Origin: Strongylocentrotus droebachiensis
Taxonomy: Eukaryota > Echinodermata > Echinoidea > Camarodonta > Strongylocentrotidae
NCBI GenBank assembly: GCA_035222895.1
Contig: JAVYIG010006597.1
Coordinates: forward strand, 51,119-115,118
Length of the DNA stretch: 64,000 bases
Reading direction: 5' to 3'
The notes under the pieces are model-generated. The model did not search any database. It worked only from the letters and a program-made list of their open reading frames with translations, and was not told the DNA's origin. Made by a program: the position numbers and the translations under genes. Of this stretch, positions 13,212 through 27,194 are shown one piece after another. Every line of letters starts with the position of its first letter. Position 1 is the stretch's first letter.

Positions 13212-16200
13212 CTTACTCTGATTTGAGAGGAGGGTACATACACGGTAATAATAGCCTAGTATAATATCCATAATCATAAAATGAAATCTGAAAAAATAAT
13301 ACAGGTCGATGTATGACCATTAAATACATATCTTGAGAGAAAGAGTGAGAGAATGAGAGAGAAAGAGAGAAAGAATATGTGTGTGGTAAGGAAACAAGAA
13401 ATATGGACTTTTTTTTTGCTAAACAAGACTGCAATTAAGACTTTGAAGAAAAAGCAGTGGGTTTAGAAGTTCTTAAAAGGTACTATATGTCCCTTTTGCA
13501 GCCAACCTCAAATTCTGTAGAACTTTGCAGGAACTATAAATATGTCATGTATGTCCTATCTGTAAAATGTAAACGTTAGCAGTGTCCTAATATTCAAATT
13601 ATGCAAGGAAACCCGTTTACTTGCTAGACTTCACTGTCAGACACTACTGGGCGACTGGCTGACTTCTTTTTTGATTTGGTGATAACATATATAAAATGAG
13701 CTGTAAAGGGTACATGAGCATTTGTCTACATCAATAACCCACTTCTTGTGATGGCCAAATTAAACTGATTGAATCATTGCGCAGCATAAAACGTATGACC
13801 ATTCGGTACAATGGTCTGTAAATCAAGACTATTACTTATTGGCTCTATAGCTCCTAAGTCGATTTGACAGCTAATAGTCGTTATTTTCCCACTTGAAGAC
13901 ATTTTCGAGTCCCACCTCTTATAGGGAAGTTCTAAATTAGTGTTATCTTTCAAATGCCGTTGGAATTTAACCTTTTCATTTTGTTGACCAACATTTACAA
14001 ATTCGCGCACCAAATAAATAAAAAACGTACCTCCGTTTTGGTAATATCTATATTGCAAAATTTTCCCTATCGATATTTCATGAGATATGTTTATTGCAAT
14101 TTACTCTTCTCTTAAAATAAATTTCACTGTCAAGACGTTGCTTTGGTTACCCAATATATTGACATAGCTAAGAATGTAAGTTTGTTGTAATGTCTCGACG
14201 AGTAATATTTTAACGATTATTCTGCCCCCTAGTTGCACTCTCTGTTAAATGGTTAAAATAGGAAATACAAGTAATCAAAATGAAATAAAGTAAAATAAGG
14301 AAAAATAGGAAAATACCAATCCCTTGTGGAGGAGCAAGCATTCCAGGAGTAGATGCTCGTTTCTGATATATTACATTTTGAGATCATATCGGAACGAGAT
14401 TAATGACAAGTTTGGCTTTACTCGAACCACTGCGCAGGCTTTCACTTAACAATCTATCCTGAATATATGAGAGGGAAAAACTGTCAAACTATCAACTTAA
14501 TATAAACACTATTGTATACCTCCTTTATGTGATTTTAAACTAGAAACACCGCAGGAGGTATTTATTCTTTTGTTATCCTAGTTGATTTCAACAGCCAAGA
14601 GTCTAGCAAAATACATATGAAAAGCACGAATGAAAATAGTTGAATTCTGATGCATGTTTAGACTTCTTGGCTTTTAACAAAAGAGAACAACTTCGAGACT
14701 TTTATTGCGAAGAATTGCGACTGTGATTGATCTCCGAGCCCTATCGCCTCGTCATGCGTGCAGACGATATGAACTGAATCAGCATTAACTTGCCAAATTT
14801 GATAATATTCATAAAATTCACATTCCCAAAAGAAATATAGCTTAATTTTATAATCTAATGAAATACATACAAGATAATGATTATCAGACGCCATCATTTT
14901 GACAGTTGAGGTAAACAAGTGGGGATAATGTTATTTGTAATAACATTATTAATTTTAATGTTTTGCCTTCCAAGATGAAGTAACTTACTTTGATGTTCAG
15001 GACAGAGAATCCAGAGAATAATATTCATCTCTTGAGTTTGGCGCCAAACATTGGAGCATTCCAGTCAGTGTCAAACGTGTGACAGGAGTTCCTGAAGATT
15101 TATGTAATTATATAAATAACTCTGACCTTTATTCTTATTATTCTAACCTTGTTTCTCGACAGCAAGATAAACGATTTTTAACAACTAGTTTACCTGCCTG
15201 AAATTCAACCCTAATTGGAATTTCCTATATGCTTAATCAATCCCTCGCAGTACTCTGAAGGAAGCAATTTTCGAATAAAAACACACACAGGTAAAGAGGA
15301 ATTAATATGACTTGTGGGTTAAGCGGCTGGATTTCTTTATATATAATCGCCTGTGGTTCTCCAATCCCCAAAGTCATCGAAAACTTCATAAACACCCTAT
15401 AAACTCATGTCAATGCTGTTCTATGTTTTTTCGTGCTGGATAACTATTTACTATAAAGTATAAAGAGTTTGAAATTGAAGAAATACAAAAAAATGAAATA
15501 CAAAAAATAGATAGCTAAATATTAAAATAAAGACTGCAAACATACCACAAAAACATTTTTTTAAACATTAACCCACATTACCACATGCTCAACTTATTTC
15601 TCTCCACGTGACCTTATCTGATATTTTGGTCTCAATCTTTTAATCTGTTTTCAAAGCTCTATGAAACCCACAATAATCTCATTTTAAGGTTAGTTATCTT
15701 CTTTTAATAGATTATGTCCTAATAGTATTACATTTTCATCACATTTCAAGTGAGACAGTAAGGGGTGTTTATCAGCAATTTTCCTTCAGTTTCAGCTAAT
15801 CAGACATACTCCAGCTTGATCTTCAAACTCTTTAAGGAGCTGTACACCCAAATACATAACTATATGATTGAGTCACCTATATTATAGGGCCCTGGAGCTA
15901 ATTCAGAGCTTAGACTGTTCCCTTCGTGTCAAACCCAGATGATTAGAAGGCAAAGACTTTGACAGGTAAGGAAGACCTTTTGTTTCCTGCAACGAGGCGT
16001 TTTTCTAATTATCTCGCCAGGTAGACTGAAATATTGAATCGTGTTGTCCTCCATGTTCATTATTAAAACTTCCTTACCCGTATGAGAAGCATGACAGAAC
16101 ACATGCGATTAGGCGACGTCTGCACATGCCATTTTCCTGTTCATGTTGCCCTAATTTGTACTTATAATTTGGTGTGATGAAAGACATTCTAATCTATCGC

Positions 16201-18284
16201 GAGGTATTAAGGATAAGGAGTTTTAAGTCTGTTCATGTCTATGATGACCGACGTCAGCCTATGCAGGGGTAAGATGGTGATATACATTCTCAAAAATCTC
16301 GACGAGAAGAATTCCAGCCAAGGTTCCTCTCAGATGAAAATGAAATTAGCATCAATGATAATGAGGACTGCAACATCATACCTGTTCCACACTTCTTAAC
16401 AGCAACTAATCGTGCCATGATCAGAATTTAAAGATATTTTATTCCACATAAATCTGTCATCGGCTCGTCACGAAGTTCGGAAATGGAAACCTTTTTGTTT
16501 TAATGGTGGGTGTTTTTTACCATGATGACCTAGTGACCTCAATGATGACCGCGTGGATTTCAGATCATAAATGATTTCTGCAGACTGAAATATGACGTAG
16601 AGTCGGAGACCTCAGTAAAATCCTATGAAAATGTGACATTGACTGGTATGATAACCTGATGCGTAGATGGGGTGGGTTTACATCAAATTTCCTAATAAAA
16701 GATTCAACACTGAGCTAGATTGCTAAGCAAAAATTCATCAAATTTCTAAACAGGACGGAGCAGTTAGTCAAGAATGTAAAGCCTAGCTAGATTATTAGGC
16801 GGTTTTTATCAATTTTAAAATAGGACAGAGCAGTTCCTCTTTGATCCAAAGTTAATTACTTCCTATGATTTGGTAATGATAAAATGCGAAGCAATATATC
16901 ACCCCCATTCTTAGCCCCCACTCATTATTTTGACATTTTACAATTATTATCCCCAAATTGCATGGATTCTAAGTAAAAATAGTAAACACAGAAGAAGGTC
17001 AGAACTCGATAAACAGAAAGTTTTGTGATTTCCTTCCGACGCTTCAAGGGAAGCCCCATAAAAAAGAATCGTACTTACCTGGAATTCGCTAAAAAAAAAA
17101 ACAATACCCAAATGTTTACATTTCAATTGCCATCACGTGATGTCTTTTCAAATGTGTTTACTACTGACTTACCAATGTTTCTCTCCAAATTGTATAAGAC
17201 GACAGAAAATAAACTAATCGTGTGTTACATAGTTCTCAAGACGAGGCCTCAACATAGAATAATCGAATGGTGATTAACCTTGACGAAAAGACTAAAAATC
17301 AATCTGATTGTGTCCTATTTGTAAACATGTCCATACCATGGTCGAGAATTAATTTTCTTACACAAACAGCCGATTGATCTTAGATGCTAAAGCTGTTATT
17401 AATGTGTCACCGAAGATCTTAATCTCTTTACTCTTGGATTATACGATGGTTAATAATTTTGAACAAACTGCCGATATGTATCAGACTGTAACAAAATAAA
17501 AGAACATAGACAAAAAGTCACCTAATTCTTGGATTAGCCTGCCCTAATCTTCAGAATGCGAGGGGAACTCATCGTCCCGATTCTTGGAATAAAAAGTGGG
17601 TTATTGGATAATGTGTGATAGTGGCGACGACAGAAAGGAAATCGAGAGAAATTGGAATTTGAAGCAAAGTATTCAATAGTCTTGTAAACTTAAAGCTAGT
17701 TTTGCAGCATGATGTTGAACAGATTTCTTTCTTGTTTTCTAGAGGTAGCATGCAGAGTAGCCATTTATATGACTCACATATCTCTGTTATCGACGGGAAA
17801 TAAAGAAGCTTGTTACCTATGACCTGTAAATACGAGAAATACACTGTGAATAAGAAATAATCGAAATGAACCTTCAAACAAAATTATTTACTTTAAATGG
17901 TTATTCGCCAAGACGCTTGTAAATGAATGTCGTCAACCATTCGATACAAAATAGTATAAGCACACTGACTCGCTTCCACGTACCCTAAAACATTTAGTTA
18001 GCCCACTGTAAATCTATACTCTTTATCTATGAAGGTACCTTCTCTACTTCTACTTCTAAAAGAAACCTTTCAAGGGATCTCCTGGAAAAAGAACACTCCT
18101 CCTCACTTCATCACTTGTCTCTTTAAGGTGTTAGCATGGGGGCATAAGTGGTATCATTCAGCACCCAATTAGTAACACGGTTAGCAAGGGAGTCATCATT
18201 GAACGGTGAATGTCCGCCACGTCGTATCCAAGAAAGTTCTTAAACTTGATCATTGACCTCTCCGATTTTATTTCATATCTTCTA
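13212..18284. other. Gene-poor stretch
   Basis: AT-rich with frequent stops. A GA-rich tract lies at about 13335-13375. No recognisable exon, RNA gene or terminal-repeat element was seen. Minus-strand frames at 13774-14058 and 17569-17877 show no known motif. Confidence 0.5.
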
Positions 18285-18301
18285 CCCCCCCCCCCCCCCC
18301 C
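18285..18301. repeat. C17 homopolymer tract
   Basis: Seventeen consecutive C residues in AT-rich sequence; one of about ten runs of 11 or more G or C in the window. Confidence 0.95.
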
Positions 18302-18971
18302 TTCCGAGATAGCCCTGTCTTTCATGATCCCGATTTAGCACTGTCAATGATATTTAAAGGTAACGCGCTAAAATATAGCAAATTGTCTGAAAGTTACATT
18401 CGTGCAATATATCGAAATGTTTGCAGGATTGTATAATTTTTTCCTGATAATACATTAAAGACATTTGAAAGAATTTTTCGTTTTAACCTATTCGTGATAC
18501 GATAATCTGGGATTGTACACGTGTCCTCTGGGTATTAATCTAACATGAATGGTATCCACTATACATTTCTCTTCTTCAAATTTATTGGAAAATCCTAAGG
18601 ACCTTCCACGGATTTCAAACAATAATTGTCAGTGGGAATGCAACCCAATTTGTCATAGTTTCACTCAAACTTTACCCACATTGAATAATCCTTTGTTAAT
18701 TCGTAGACAGGCCTGATAAGGTCATATGAATTATATCATTATGCAATAATAACCATTTACATCAGCCATGTTATTAGGAAATAAGTCGATGAAACACGGT
18801 ATCCTATGATGTTCTATAATTGAAAAAGACAAAATCTATACAACAATAGTGGCGTAATAGAAGTCTGCAGACATATATTTAATTTGACAAGTTACCACAA
18901 CTCCTTATAAACATTATTGAAGCAGATCCTTACTCTTCAAGTATATGGTTGTGTTGTCCGGAGCCGTATCC

Positions 18972-19327
18972 GGACACCTACCCCCTGGACATCCACCCCG
19001 GATAACCACTCCCAGTCCACTACCCCCTAGGACAACTACCCCTTAGGGCGACCACCCTCTAGGACGACTACCCCCAGGACAACTAACCCCGGACAACTAC
19101 TCCCCAGACAACTACCCCCTAGGACAACTACCCCCGGACAACTACCCCCCAGACAACTACCCCCTAGGAAAGTTGTCCCGGGGGTAGTTGTCCTAGAAGA
19201 TGGTTGTCGTAGGGGTAGTTGTCTGGGAGGTAGTTGTCCGGGGAGTAGTTTTACGGGGGTAGTCGTCATATGGGGTAGTTGACTGGGGGTGGTTATCCGG
19301 GGGTGGATGTCCAGGGGGTAGGTGTCC
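18972..19327. repeat. Fold-back of GGACAACTACCCC-type repeats
   Basis: The left arm (18972 to about 19165) is an array of ~14-17-bp units, consensus GGACAACTACCCCC with CTAG or CAG spacers. The right arm (about 19170-19327) is an imperfect inverted copy (GGGGGTAGTTGTCC). The outer ends match best: GGACACCTACCCCCTGGACA on the left is mirrored by the sequence ending TAGGTGTCC on the right. The structure would fold into a long hairpin with its turn near CCTAGGAAAG at about 19168. No transposase is present and flanking duplications are not evident. Proline/threonine-rich ORFs across it are artefacts. Confidence 0.8.
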
Positions 19328-21299
19328 TAGAACCGTTCGGAGCAGTCAACAGAGCCGATGCAGAGTACGATGTCAGCCTATCGTCTCTCAGTACTGAGAC
19401 TGTTACTGTTAATGCAAATAATAATCATAATTGATCGTCTAATATGATGAATAATTATATCGTATGTGATGATTATGTCACTTTTTGAACTCCGTGTACC
19501 CTTCATACACCCTTTCACCAACCAAGGAATCATCGAAGCGTAATCGAAGGAAGCGAATACTGTACTTTGTAAGTCATAATGCGTTAATCACGTCTTCGAA
19601 GAGGATAATCACATGACAGGATGGACAACATGTCACTCCAAAACGTTTCTTCTTAATCGGTCCCACTTGCAGCGAGTTTTCTTTGCTATGCTTGTGTTTT
19701 TGTCGGTATCATGAAATCTCGGGACATCCTCATCTTCTGTAATTCAAGACGATGTGTTATTATCCCAAAAACGGATGTTACAGAGCAGAGATCGGATGTT
19801 TTCAATGCGCTGGGGTAACATAATAATAGATATCAACATGGCTTTCTTTCAATTACTGGAAACGAGCAACTTCCATGATACGGTGCATGAAAAATGATGA
19901 AAATAAAAGAATTAGGGTGGTATCAGGTCACTTGTTTATGGAGAAATTTGGTGATAAGGATGACCGAATGACACTTTGGAAAAGGCGGGTAATACATGGA
20001 TGATTCGCAGGGATTAAAGTGATCAAGGGTATTTCGGTGGGAATGCAGTATTGTTAACGTAGTGGAATAAGAGAAAAAAGATGTGAGAGGGGAGGGTGGG
20101 AGTGGGGAAGAAAGAGAGAAAGGGTAGTATAGAGGAAGAGATAATAGAGATGGAGAAGAGAGTGAAGACAGAAAATAGATGGGGGTGGGTAAAGGTAGAG
20201 GAGAAAGTAGGCGGAATCGTACGTTCCACAATTACGCATTGTATAGGTTAACTGTATATATTTTGTTTACTTGCAGAGGGATGATTCAGTACTAAGATTA
20301 TGCCATGTACCGACAGTGTCGTGTAGGTTTATCGTGTGCATGGGTATATGCAACATCTCCTATCATTGGGAACAGTTCATCGTCAGTACATTTGGATTTT
20401 GGATGCAGGCAGGGAGTTGGATTTCACATATACCACAACGTTCTGATTGGCAAGATATATCAGAGTAGCATGTAGCCCTATAGTCCTTGCAATCTGCAAT
20501 CACGTGACGTATTCGCCAATATTCACTATCCCTTAACACTTCGACTTATTCTATATTTTATCTTTGTGAAAGAAGAAAAGCAATGGTATTGGCAGAAGTA
20601 AGGGTCACTGGCTTTGTTCACAAACATCTCATTCAGCTAGGAGAATGGACGATGAAATTCTATGGTAACAGATATCGGATTAGAGCGAAATTGAGAAAAC
20701 AAATTTAAGAAAAAGTCGCAGGAAAAAAACCCGGCATGGGATGTAAAATAAATCGTCTTTTGCTCCAGTTCTGTCCCACATTCTGGCAGGAAAAATACAC
20801 AATGTCTTACCTAGTAGCCTTCAGATTTCAAGCAGTGTGATAGCATCCCCCCGAAGATTTTGTGAAAATTTGGCACGGCTTACTGGTTCGTGATGGAATG
20901 TTTCTCAAAAACTCAGATTTCCCATCGAATGTTTAAATAAAGAGGGAAATGAATGTACTCTAGATGTACAAAGTGCTTGCGATTTTTGATGATAGGATTG
21001 TGAGACGGGACTGCTCTTTAAAGTTTATGATTCTTTTACATGTGTTTACTATCATCTTGAAATTATTGATATACCAGAACAATTCACAATCGAACAATGA
21101 TAGAATCACTTCTTTTATCTTTCACGAGAATGTTATTCTGGACTGTTTGGCTTCCTGTGTCATTGTGTGATGTTGCATACCCTATATGAACAAAACGTAG
21201 AATCTAGGTAGGGTACAAATATTTAGAAACCAATCCAAACGCAAGCAATATCTTTGTGCAAATAGAGATAGAGAACCAGCAGAAAAGGTAGACAGTAAG
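19328..21299. other. Gene-poor stretch with a GA-rich segment
   Basis: Contains a purine-rich stretch at about 20070-20215 (GGAG, AGAGA and GGGTGGG motifs), which gives Pro/Ser/Leu-rich minus-strand frames without coding signature. Otherwise nothing recognisable. Confidence 0.5.
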
Positions 21300-21594
21300 T
21301 TGTAGAAGTAGAAGTAGTGGCAGCAGCATTTGTAGAAATTAGTAGCAGTTGTTGTCGATTCGGCTGCAACAGCATCAGCAGCAGAAGTATACCAGCAGCA
21401 GCGAACATGGTTGTAGTGGTGGTAGTATTAAATGGGGATGGTGGTGGTGGAAGTAGTAGTAGCAGCAGTAGTAGTAGTAGTAGTAGTAGTGATGCAACAG
21501 CATCAGCAGCAGAAGTATACCAGCAGCAGCGAACATGGTTGTAGTGGTGGTAGTATTAAATGGGGATGGTGGTGGTGGAAGTAGTAGTAGCAGC

Positions 21595-21634
<40 letters not shown>

Positions 21635-22040
21635 GTAGTAGTAGTAGTAGTAGTAAAGCAGTAGATAGTAGTGGCAATAGTAGCAGCAGTAGTAGCGGTA
21701 GTAGTATCAGCAGCAACAGCAGCAGCAGCGGCAGTAGTAGCAGTATTAGTAGTAGTCGTAGTAGTAGCAGCAGCAACAACAGCAGCAGCAGTAGTAGTAG
21801 TGGTGGTGGTAGGAGCAGTACCTGCAGTAGAAGTAGAAGTAGTATATAACGCAGAGGCAGCAGCATTAGAAGCAGTCGAAATAGTAGGCAGCATTACTAG
21901 TATTAGAAGTAGTGATAAAACTATTACTAGTAGTAGTATTAGTAGTAGTAGTAGTAATAGTAGAAGGAGAAGAGGAGGAGTTTGTAGTAACAGGGTAAAT
22001 CGTAGCAGTCCAAGTCGTAGAAGGAGTAGGAAGAGTAGCA
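21300..22040. repeat. AGT/AGC trinucleotide tract with internal duplication
   Basis: An impure (AGT)n/(AGC)n array with GGT and GAA interruptions. A 128-bp block beginning TGCAACAGCATCAGCAGCAG at 21365 is repeated in tandem from 21493, including the motif GTATACCAGCAGCAGCGAAC, showing unit-level duplication on top of slippage. Poly-Ser, poly-Leu, poly-Thr and poly-Val ORFs on both strands are artefacts. Confidence 0.9.
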
Positions 22041-25000
22041 GTGAGTTTTTAAAAGTAAAATGGCGATTTCTTTGGGATGAAGATACAATACAAGTTTGGG
22101 TTAAGCTTTTTCTTTTTTCGTAAAAAAGCAGTTAAAGATAAACTCCAGTTCTGGTAAAAAAAAACGTAACTTACACAAAATGTTCAAGATTACAAATAAA
22201 TGACATGTGCCAAACAATTTTGGAAGAAAATGTATACTGGCTGAGTAATGAGCATAGAAAGACAAGAAAATCAAGGTAGTACTAGCCCCGACACCATGTG
22301 TGTTGTCCCATATATAGCTTTCTGTGTATAGTGCTTGTTACTTTACCAAGACTCGGTCAAATTTATTATGATTTTGATGACTCCAGAACCTTGCAGTGCA
22401 CACCAATACTTACATGCTACATGATCAATTGTTTCTGATCCTTTCCACACTTTTTCTTTCACAATGCATCGCATTACCAGTACTAAAGTTTATCTTTAAC
22501 CGAAAAATTCTAACTTTCAAGATGGTGGAATACTTTGACCTAACAAGTTGAAGGTTCCAAAATCTCATTACAAAGTCATTTTAATCAAAGGTTATCATCA
22601 TCCTGTTGACTTTGCCAAGATAACGGGCGCAATAACATAGATCAATACGGTGATACCATACCTGCAATTTTCATTTCCGTCATCACTCTCCAAATGAGAA
22701 GGGGAAATGTATTCCAACAAATATTATTCCACACCCTCCATTTCTCGGTGTTATCATTGCTTCGATGGGCGGTGTGACGTAGACGAGCGCCCCGCTTGGT
22801 GCAGAGGAAACGACTAGGATGCAATTAAGTTCAACGTTTTCCTTTCGGGTTTCCTGACAACCAAAGTCTGTAAATGTTTAAACTTTGTTGTGCGCACCAG
22901 ATACATTGTGAAACATCGTCAGATATTGCTAAATATGGAAACCCTTTCTCAAATGGACCTAATAAACAGTGTTGTTCTGCGTGTTTGATATCGAATTTTC
23001 ACAACATTCATATCAAAAGTGTATCAGTATAATTTTCACTTTTGTTCAATAAATGTTTCATAATAACCTTTTCCAATGTATCATCTACCGTCGTACACAA
23101 CTGAAAGTGACAATACTTGTGTGTCACCAAAATTAGGAAATATCGGGTACATGAAAGTCATGTTGATTTTAGGTTTACAGATGTAGATTTCTTGTAGATT
23201 ACTTGACACAAATAATCAATCTGTAAGGGCACAAGAGAGTGTTCATTTCGTCACTTGCCAAAGAACGATATAGAGGGGTTTATGTATAATATATTAATAT
23301 TAAGGCAATGTGAACGGCCATACAGTCTGTTCAAGATAAAGACATTATGTAAAATAAGCATGCCCATCGCATCCTTCCTCCGGCTAGAAAATAAATGTTC
23401 CCAAAAATGATTAACAAACTTGTTTTCAACACATATCATATTTCGTCATAATTTCCTGCAATGTCCGTTACTATGATATTAAACGATGATACGGTAATAA
23501 ACCTATTCAAGGGCATTAATATATCTTTGGAGGAAGTCGTTATGCTTTGTAGCGCGGAAGTAAAATGTCTCGAAAATTATGAGCGTCTTCCAGGGCAATC
23601 AGTTTGCATGCAGACGTGTAGTCGGATGGGAAATTAGGCGTTTGATATGATGTATTAACAGTACTATCCTGGCTCCTTCTAGGCCCGTCTTCATACCTTT
23701 TTATTCTACATCCTTGTATATCTAAACAAAAATTAATTCAACATATATTGTATATTTTGTATTCATTCGGATGAGAAAGATCAGATATGATAAACATGTA
23801 CAACATTGGGTGTTTTACATCTTGTTTCTGACAGGTTAAAACAAAATAAATGGTAAGGGTGGAAGTTTCAAATTAATTTTGTTAATCAAACAATATTACT
23901 CATACAATTTATCTTAAAACCATATTATCTACACCAATAGTAATGTAATCCTAAAGTATTATTACCACCATAAATAAGGAACCGCGACACGAAATATCAA
24001 TTCCACTAAACGGATATTGTGGTTCAAACTTTTAAAACAATGACATTGGCAGAATCTGTACAAGGCTACTCTCTACACGCCAATAAAAACTAAAACAACT
24101 ACAGATCCCAGAGTGGAAATCCATTTTTTTTAAGAGTCATATCAGGAATTATTTCGTTTTGAAAATAAAATCAACAAGATACATATTAAAATAGTACATC
24201 AAACCATTATTATATAGTTGATTTCTCTATAATAAAGCTTTGGAGTGGATTCAACTATACAAGATAAAGTTATCTCGAATAGTGACCCCTTAAAGACCGT
24301 CAATACTACTGGGCTAGAAGGAATTAGACCACCCAGCCAGGTCATTGACAGGTGGCTATCTCATCAACTCAGCTCTCAACTAACATACGAAAAAGAGGAT
24401 CATGGGGGACCAACAGGCACCGATTGGGGAAGTTTTCTATATAGAGGGAGCAAGTAGCTACAAGTAGGACAGTGGGGCTTTAAAGAGTGGATTTACACTC
24501 CACTGCATTAACAGAGTAGGATTAAAGCATGGATGATGATAGGATCTCAACCTTTGATATGAGAGGAGTGACAGACTTTGCTCTCCACACCAGACGGTTA
24601 TCGCGTGGGGGTGGTGGAAGAGAGATGATGTGAGGTGATATAGGAGGTGGAGATGGCGGTGGTAAGTACAACCCCTTTGATTCCTGTTTACAAAACCAAC
24701 TAATACTTCCGATTTCCGCCATTGGGAATCACTTTTCTCAATGGATCAGAGTGGGTAGAGTTTGATTTCAAAGGGATCTGTTCAAGGAAAAGGTTTGGCT
24801 GTCACTTGTCAGTCTGCTGTGCTAATATTTGTCAAAGGTCTTCTTTTGGTATTGTATGGATAATCCAAAGCGGTACCAAGTGCTTTGGGCAACGAATACC
24901 TGATAACTAAATTACCGAATAAACAAAAGGCAAAGTACACCAAACGAATTTTGACATTCATGTAAAACACTCTACCTGATTTTTCAGATATATGAATTCA

Positions 25001-27071
25001 ATATGAAAAGAAACTACTGACAATTGTTTGCACTTGACAATGTCGTTGCGGTTGAGGAACGTTGTTCTTGTAATGTTTGTTCATTTGTAGGTAAACTGAA
25101 TTGAATTCTAGAATATGTTTTGGTATCCTTTACAGTAAAGGTGATATTAATAATTGTCTTGTTATGGGGAACCGGTGTTGCTATGTATCCACTCTTCCCG
25201 AAATTTTTCCTTGGATTGACATACTTTCCATCGACTCATATATCGGAAATAAACTATCTTACAACGTCACACAGGAACAAGAAGAACCAGTTTCCTTTTT
25301 AATGTCGGAAAACCTGTTCACTACCTTGTGTATTTCGCACGTATATACATGCAGGCCAGAGAGTATACAGAAGTTATTTTGGAGTGGAATTGTGATATTT
25401 TTTTTTAGAAGTGAAAAACTATTCTCTAATACTCTCTGCCTTATGATTTGTACCACATTTCTTTTATATATTTAGGCGTACTCCTAAAATGCCCCGCGTG
25501 TATGATTTTTTTTTTTTTAGATAGGCCTAGGCATACAATAATCAATAAATATTGAATCTTGACATCGGCGTTTGAGAAGGGAAAGGATAACTGCAATTTG
25601 TACAAAACGAATGATTGTATAGTGGTGATGTTAGCCAGAAGAAATACTGATATCGGACGAGCTCTAAAACTATTTATCATCAGCTTGAATCTTGAATGTC
25701 ACTCATATCCTCTCATATTTGCGCGTCGTGGGGTGTCCACGTTGTCATAGTAATTGCTATAGATATATCAATCAGTGTGAGTTTGAATATGAGCGCAAGG
25801 AAAGAATACTGTCTCCTACAGAGTCAAGTGCGTATAATGGGCCAAGGACTGACCCCGCAAAGAAGATTCTTTATAAGCGTCACTTTCGATTCAGTATGTG
25901 AGGATCAGGGTCTCAAAAATAAATGGATGGGGATCGAGTCATCATAATCAACATAATCGGGTCAGGGGCATCACTGTTTACAATCTCTATTATTCGAGAT
26001 ATATTTTCTCAATTTCAATGTTGATGTTGATGACGCCGACAGTTACGTTATAATACACACATATTGACTTGTTACAATCAGTATGCAGATGTTATGATAA
26101 TAATAATCTCCAGTGATGACTTTTTAAGAAAATAAATTGAAAAGGGCAGTAGGTTCCCGCTTTCAACTCTCCCAGTGACCTGCAGTCACGTTGTGATTGT
26201 AACCATGTCCATGAACATGACATACTATAATTGATCTACACATTCTTACGCTCTAGTTCCCGTTCCATCCCTCCTTGCTCTATCCTTCCTATGTGTCATT
26301 GACCCCAGAAGAAAACACAAACATTTACACGAGATTCAGCTCTCTTGACGACGTTTAGTGAGATTCCGAAGCTCAAGATCACTGAGGTCGTAAAGCCCAC
26401 TTTGGATCAACGCTAATGTGTTTTCATGCAAGTAAACACGGGTAGAGTTACACCTATATCATACCGATACGATGATTCTGCAGAGATTCCTCAAACATTT
26501 TGATCTATGATTATGGTCTGGTAATGACACGGGGAAGATATGGGGTCAATCCGTCTCCAACCGATATTCAAGTTTGCTGAGATGATGAAAGAACGAGCAA
26601 GGCTCAAGGATCAGGTTCTGAATTCAAGAGAGAGTTAAGGCTAACGTTTCTACTAGCTCACAGGGAAACACAGGATAAGGTCTAATTTTATGAACTATTT
26701 ACTGCTTAATTCTCCAATTTTGTTGGTGTAACAATACAGAGTGCATAATGTTTTGATGGTTCGAAAAAACAGTTCAACAATTTGGCGCCTCATCTCGAAT
26801 AAGAAAGTTAGACTTGGTTTAAAATATAAATAAGTTCGATGATCTCTTGCAACAGCATGAATATTGAGTATAGCATTGATTTGTTAACATTTAGTTCACT
26901 TGATTGTTATGATGAGTTTAGAATTATCATCGGTGAGTCCATCTGGTTCCACCTGAACTAGGGTCAAGAATTATAATGAGGCGAATCAAAACATTATGAA
27001 ATATTCAAATTGATGCTTGTTATCGCAAATTAGAGTGAACACACTCGTCATGACCTTGCACCTGCACTTTT
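22041..27071. other. Gene-poor stretch
   Basis: No exon with a recognisable domain. A slightly GC-richer patch at 22640-22830 has a 60-codon minus-strand frame without known motif. Frames at 25101-25475 begin at non-ATG codons. A T-tract lies at about 25508-25518. Confidence 0.45.
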
Positions 27072-27194
27072 ATGAGGCGTCTTGAGAGGGAAGGCTTAAA
27101 CAAATTTAATCGTGTAATTTCCACAAGTAACAAGAACTGGGAGGATCGTGATCAGCGTGAACTTGCCCTCAGCAAAGGAGACATCGAGCTCTGA
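27072..27194 (+). CDS. Short ORF with SH3-like motif, possible exon relic
   Basis: ATG at 27072 opens 40 codons ending in TGA (27192-27194). The product is highly charged and its C-terminal part, DRDQRELALSKGDIEL, resembles the RT-loop of SH3 domains (D..ELSL.KGD). A full SH3 domain would need about 40 more residues including the WW and ALYDY-type elements, and the frame stops at once. No splice donor fits the end. It could be a decayed exon, a micropeptide or chance; I do not claim function. Confidence 0.2.
   Translation: MRRLEREGLNKFNRVISTSNKNWEDRDQRELALSKGDIEL

Noticed and set aside
19036..19269. 77-codon Pro/Thr/Leu-rich minus-strand ORF
   Set aside because: It only reads through the GGACAACTACCCC fold-back repeat.
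18972..19327. CRISPR array
   Set aside because: Repeats are contiguous, without unique spacers, and invert in the middle; the genome is eukaryotic.
21375..21866. 163-codon poly-Leu and 104-codon poly-Ser ORFs
   Set aside because: Both are translations of the AGT/AGC microsatellite on opposite strands with no unique protein sequence.
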